From NCBI GenBank assembly GCA_002454415.1, contig DKIT01000093.1, positions 19,204-24,865 of the forward strand: a DNA stretch of 5,662 nucleotides. The letters are read 5' to 3'. Source of the stretch: Sphingobacterium sp. UBA6711 (GTDB lineage Bacteria > Bacteroidota > Bacteroidia > Sphingobacteriales > Sphingobacteriaceae). Both the position numbers and the translations under genes were made by a program. The notes beneath the pieces are model-generated. The model was not told the origin of the DNA. It did not search any database and worked only from the letters and a program-made list of their open reading frames with translations. This document shows positions 4,342-5,662 of the stretch, one piece after another. Within the stretch, counting starts at the first letter, position 1. Each line of letters opens with the position of its first letter.

Positions 4342-5662
4342 TAAACCAGCTGCTCGATTTCAGGAAGCTTGAGGAGGACCACGTGAAGCTCCATGTCGTT
4401 AATGACGATATTGCCCTTCATATAAAAAATATTGTTGATGCATTTAAATTCCAGGCTGAACAGCAGGATATCAAGTTATCGTATTCTTCCGATGTTGAAA
4501 GACTCATCATTGCATTTGACCGGGATGTAATCGAAAAGATTGTCTATAACCTGCTCTCTAACGCACTTAAATTCACACCGCCAAAGGGAACTGTAGCAGT
4601 AGAACTGAATCGGTTGCCAGAAGTAGAAAATATTCAGATATCGGTAACAGATAACGGTCAGGGAATCCCCGAACCCCTTCTGGAAAAGATTTTTGACCCA
4701 TTTTTTCAGATTGATCAACCGGAAACCACAAAATTGAGCAAAGGTACCGGTGTAGGCCTAGCACTGGTCAAGGATCTTGTTACGCTTCACGGTGGAACGA
4801 TAGATGTCACAAGTGTCCCCGGAAAACAAACATCCTTTAAGGTTACCATAAAAAGCTTGGCAGAAAACGTCTTTACAGCGGGATTAACTGATCCTATCGC
4901 TTCCCAGTATGAAGAAGAGCTGTTAGAGTACCAAAATTCTTTCATAACCTCAGATTTATCCGAGCAGCCGTTATTGCTGGTTGTTGAAGATAATGTAGAT
5001 GTCCGTAACTATTTGTCGGATATTTTCGATTCGACCTTTCGGGTAATAACAGCAGAAAATGGAAAAGAAGGATTACAAATCGCCATTGAGTCCATTCCTG
5101 ATTTAGTCATTAGCGATGTGATGATGCCTGAGTACGATGGCCTTCAACTTTGCAAGAGCCTAAAGTCAAATGAAGCCACGAGCCACATCCCTGTCGTTTT
5201 ATTGACAGCCAGACAGTCAGAGCAATATCAGATAGAAGGATTTGAAACAGGTGCCGACGCCTATATTGGTAAACCATTCAGCTCTAATGTGTTAATGGCA
5301 AGGGTCAAGAATTTATTGGAATCCAGGAGGAAGTTACGAGCACTTTTTGATAAATCCTCGGGTTTTGACACAAAAGTACTTGGCATAAACGCCGTGGATA
5401 AAGCATTTTTGGAAAAACTGACTACAATAATAGAAGAAAACCTAACAAGCGAGTCCGTTGATGTAGAATGGCTGGCGTCCAAAATATATATGAGCCGCAC
5501 TCAACTTTATAGAAAAGTGAAAGCTACATCAGGCCAAACCGTCCTGGAATTCATTACAACCCTACGACTACGAAAAGCTGCACAACTACTGGCAGAAGAA
5601 GATATTCCCATGAACGAGGTTGCATATCTGGTAGGATATTCAGATGCGTCGAGTTTTGGTAG
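4308..5662 (+). CDS. Hybrid two-component system, C-terminal portion: HisKA end, HATPase_c, receiver, AraC-type HTH (second frame, 3' end outside window)
   Basis: This is the remainder of the HTCS gene in the -1 frame. It matches the family from about 4281, and 4308 is only its first ATG (GAGG lies two bases before it, so weak internal initiation is conceivable). There is no stop to the window end. Numbering is for the one-base-corrected protein, about 1198 residues visible. HATPase_c has the N-box YNLLSNALKFTPPKG (Asn832), the G1 box VTDNGQGIP, the F-box IFDPFFQI and the G2 box GTGVGLALV (about 893). The receiver spans about 968-1080, with VVEDN (Glu974, Asp975), the phospho-acceptor Asp1017 in SDVMMPEYDG, Thr1047 and Lys1069 in GKPF. 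The AraC HTH starts at about 1131 (VEWLASKIYMSRTQLYRKV), and the second helix-turn-helix (MNEVAYLVGYSDASSFG) is cut by the window. All catalytic motifs are intact, so the break is recent or not real. In this family, phosphate passes from His715 to Asp1017 and the HTH then activates target promoters from the membrane. Confidence 0.88.
   Translation, partial: MLRNSTRFLGLINQLLDFRKLEEDHVKLHVVNDDIALHIKNIVDAFKFQAEQQDIKLSYSSDVERLIIAFDRDVIEKIVYNLLSNALKFTPPKGTVAVELNRLPEVENIQISVTDNGQGIPEPLLEKIFDPFFQIDQPETTKLSKGTGVGLALVKDLVTLHGGTIDVTSVPGKQTSFKVTIKSLAENVFTAGLTDPIASQYEEELLEYQNSFITSDLSEQPLLLVVEDNVDVRNYLSDIFDSTFRVITAENGKEGLQIAIESIPDLVISDVMMPEYDGLQLCKSLKSNEATSHIPVVLLTARQSEQYQIEGFETGADAYIGKPFSSNVLMARVKNLLESRRKLRALFDKSSGFDTKVLGINAVDKAFLEKLTTIIEENLTSESVDVEWLASKIYMSRTQLYRKVKATSGQTVLEFITTLRLRKAAQLLAEEDIPMNEVAYLVGYSDASSFG

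Noticed and set aside
1..5662. CRISPR array, insertion sequence, rRNA or defence system
   Set aside because: No regularly spaced direct repeats, transposase motifs or rRNA segments were seen on either strand. The HTCS is a known architecture, so I cannot support a new system here beyond its frame break.

Overview
The window is AT-rich and looks like chromosomal DNA from a member of the Bacteroidota, most plausibly a Sphingobacterium- or Pedobacter-like genus. Three things point there: promoter -7 boxes of the TAnnTTTG type, starts without Shine-Dalgarno sequences, and a hybrid two-component system (HTCS) of the architecture typical of that phylum. The genus is an inference, not a measurement.

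Layout: (1) 1-226, minus strand: the N-terminal 75 codons of a class I fructose-1,6-bisphosphatase (fbp). (2) 227-492: a divergent promoter region with five copies of GCTAAAA/TTTTAGC and a 14-bp perfect palindrome. (3) 493-726, plus strand: a 77-residue protein I do not recognise. (4) 957-1235, plus: a small two-helix membrane protein with a LapA-like (DUF1049) domain. (5) 1303-1486: a self-contained tRNA-Lys(UUU) unit with consensus promoter, tRNA and strong intrinsic terminator. (6) 1487-2067: about 580 bases without an intact gene, holding a short coding-like remnant on the minus strand, several palindromes and the presumed HTCS promoter. (7) 2068 to the window end, plus: a large HTCS gene (signal peptide, Reg_prop propeller, Y_Y_Y domain, membrane helix, HisKA, HATPase, receiver, AraC-type HTH), cut by the window edge inside its last helix-turn-helix.

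The main oddity is that the HTCS gene is broken into two frames. The first frame ends at 4341, just after the phospho-acceptor histidine region. The rest continues without a stop in the -1 frame to 5662. The break maps to a run of six Cs at 4275-4280, and one extra C restores a seamless HTCS. This is either a sequence error, a recent or switchable mutation, or (less likely) a -1 recoding site, since the run also reads as the slippery heptamer C CCC CCA in the correct phase.

The genes do not form one operon. fbp is central metabolism, the tRNA is its own unit, and the HTCS normally senses a carbohydrate in the periplasm and activates a nearby polysaccharide utilisation locus, which would lie outside this window. 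I see no CRISPR array, insertion sequence, rRNA or clear novel system here.
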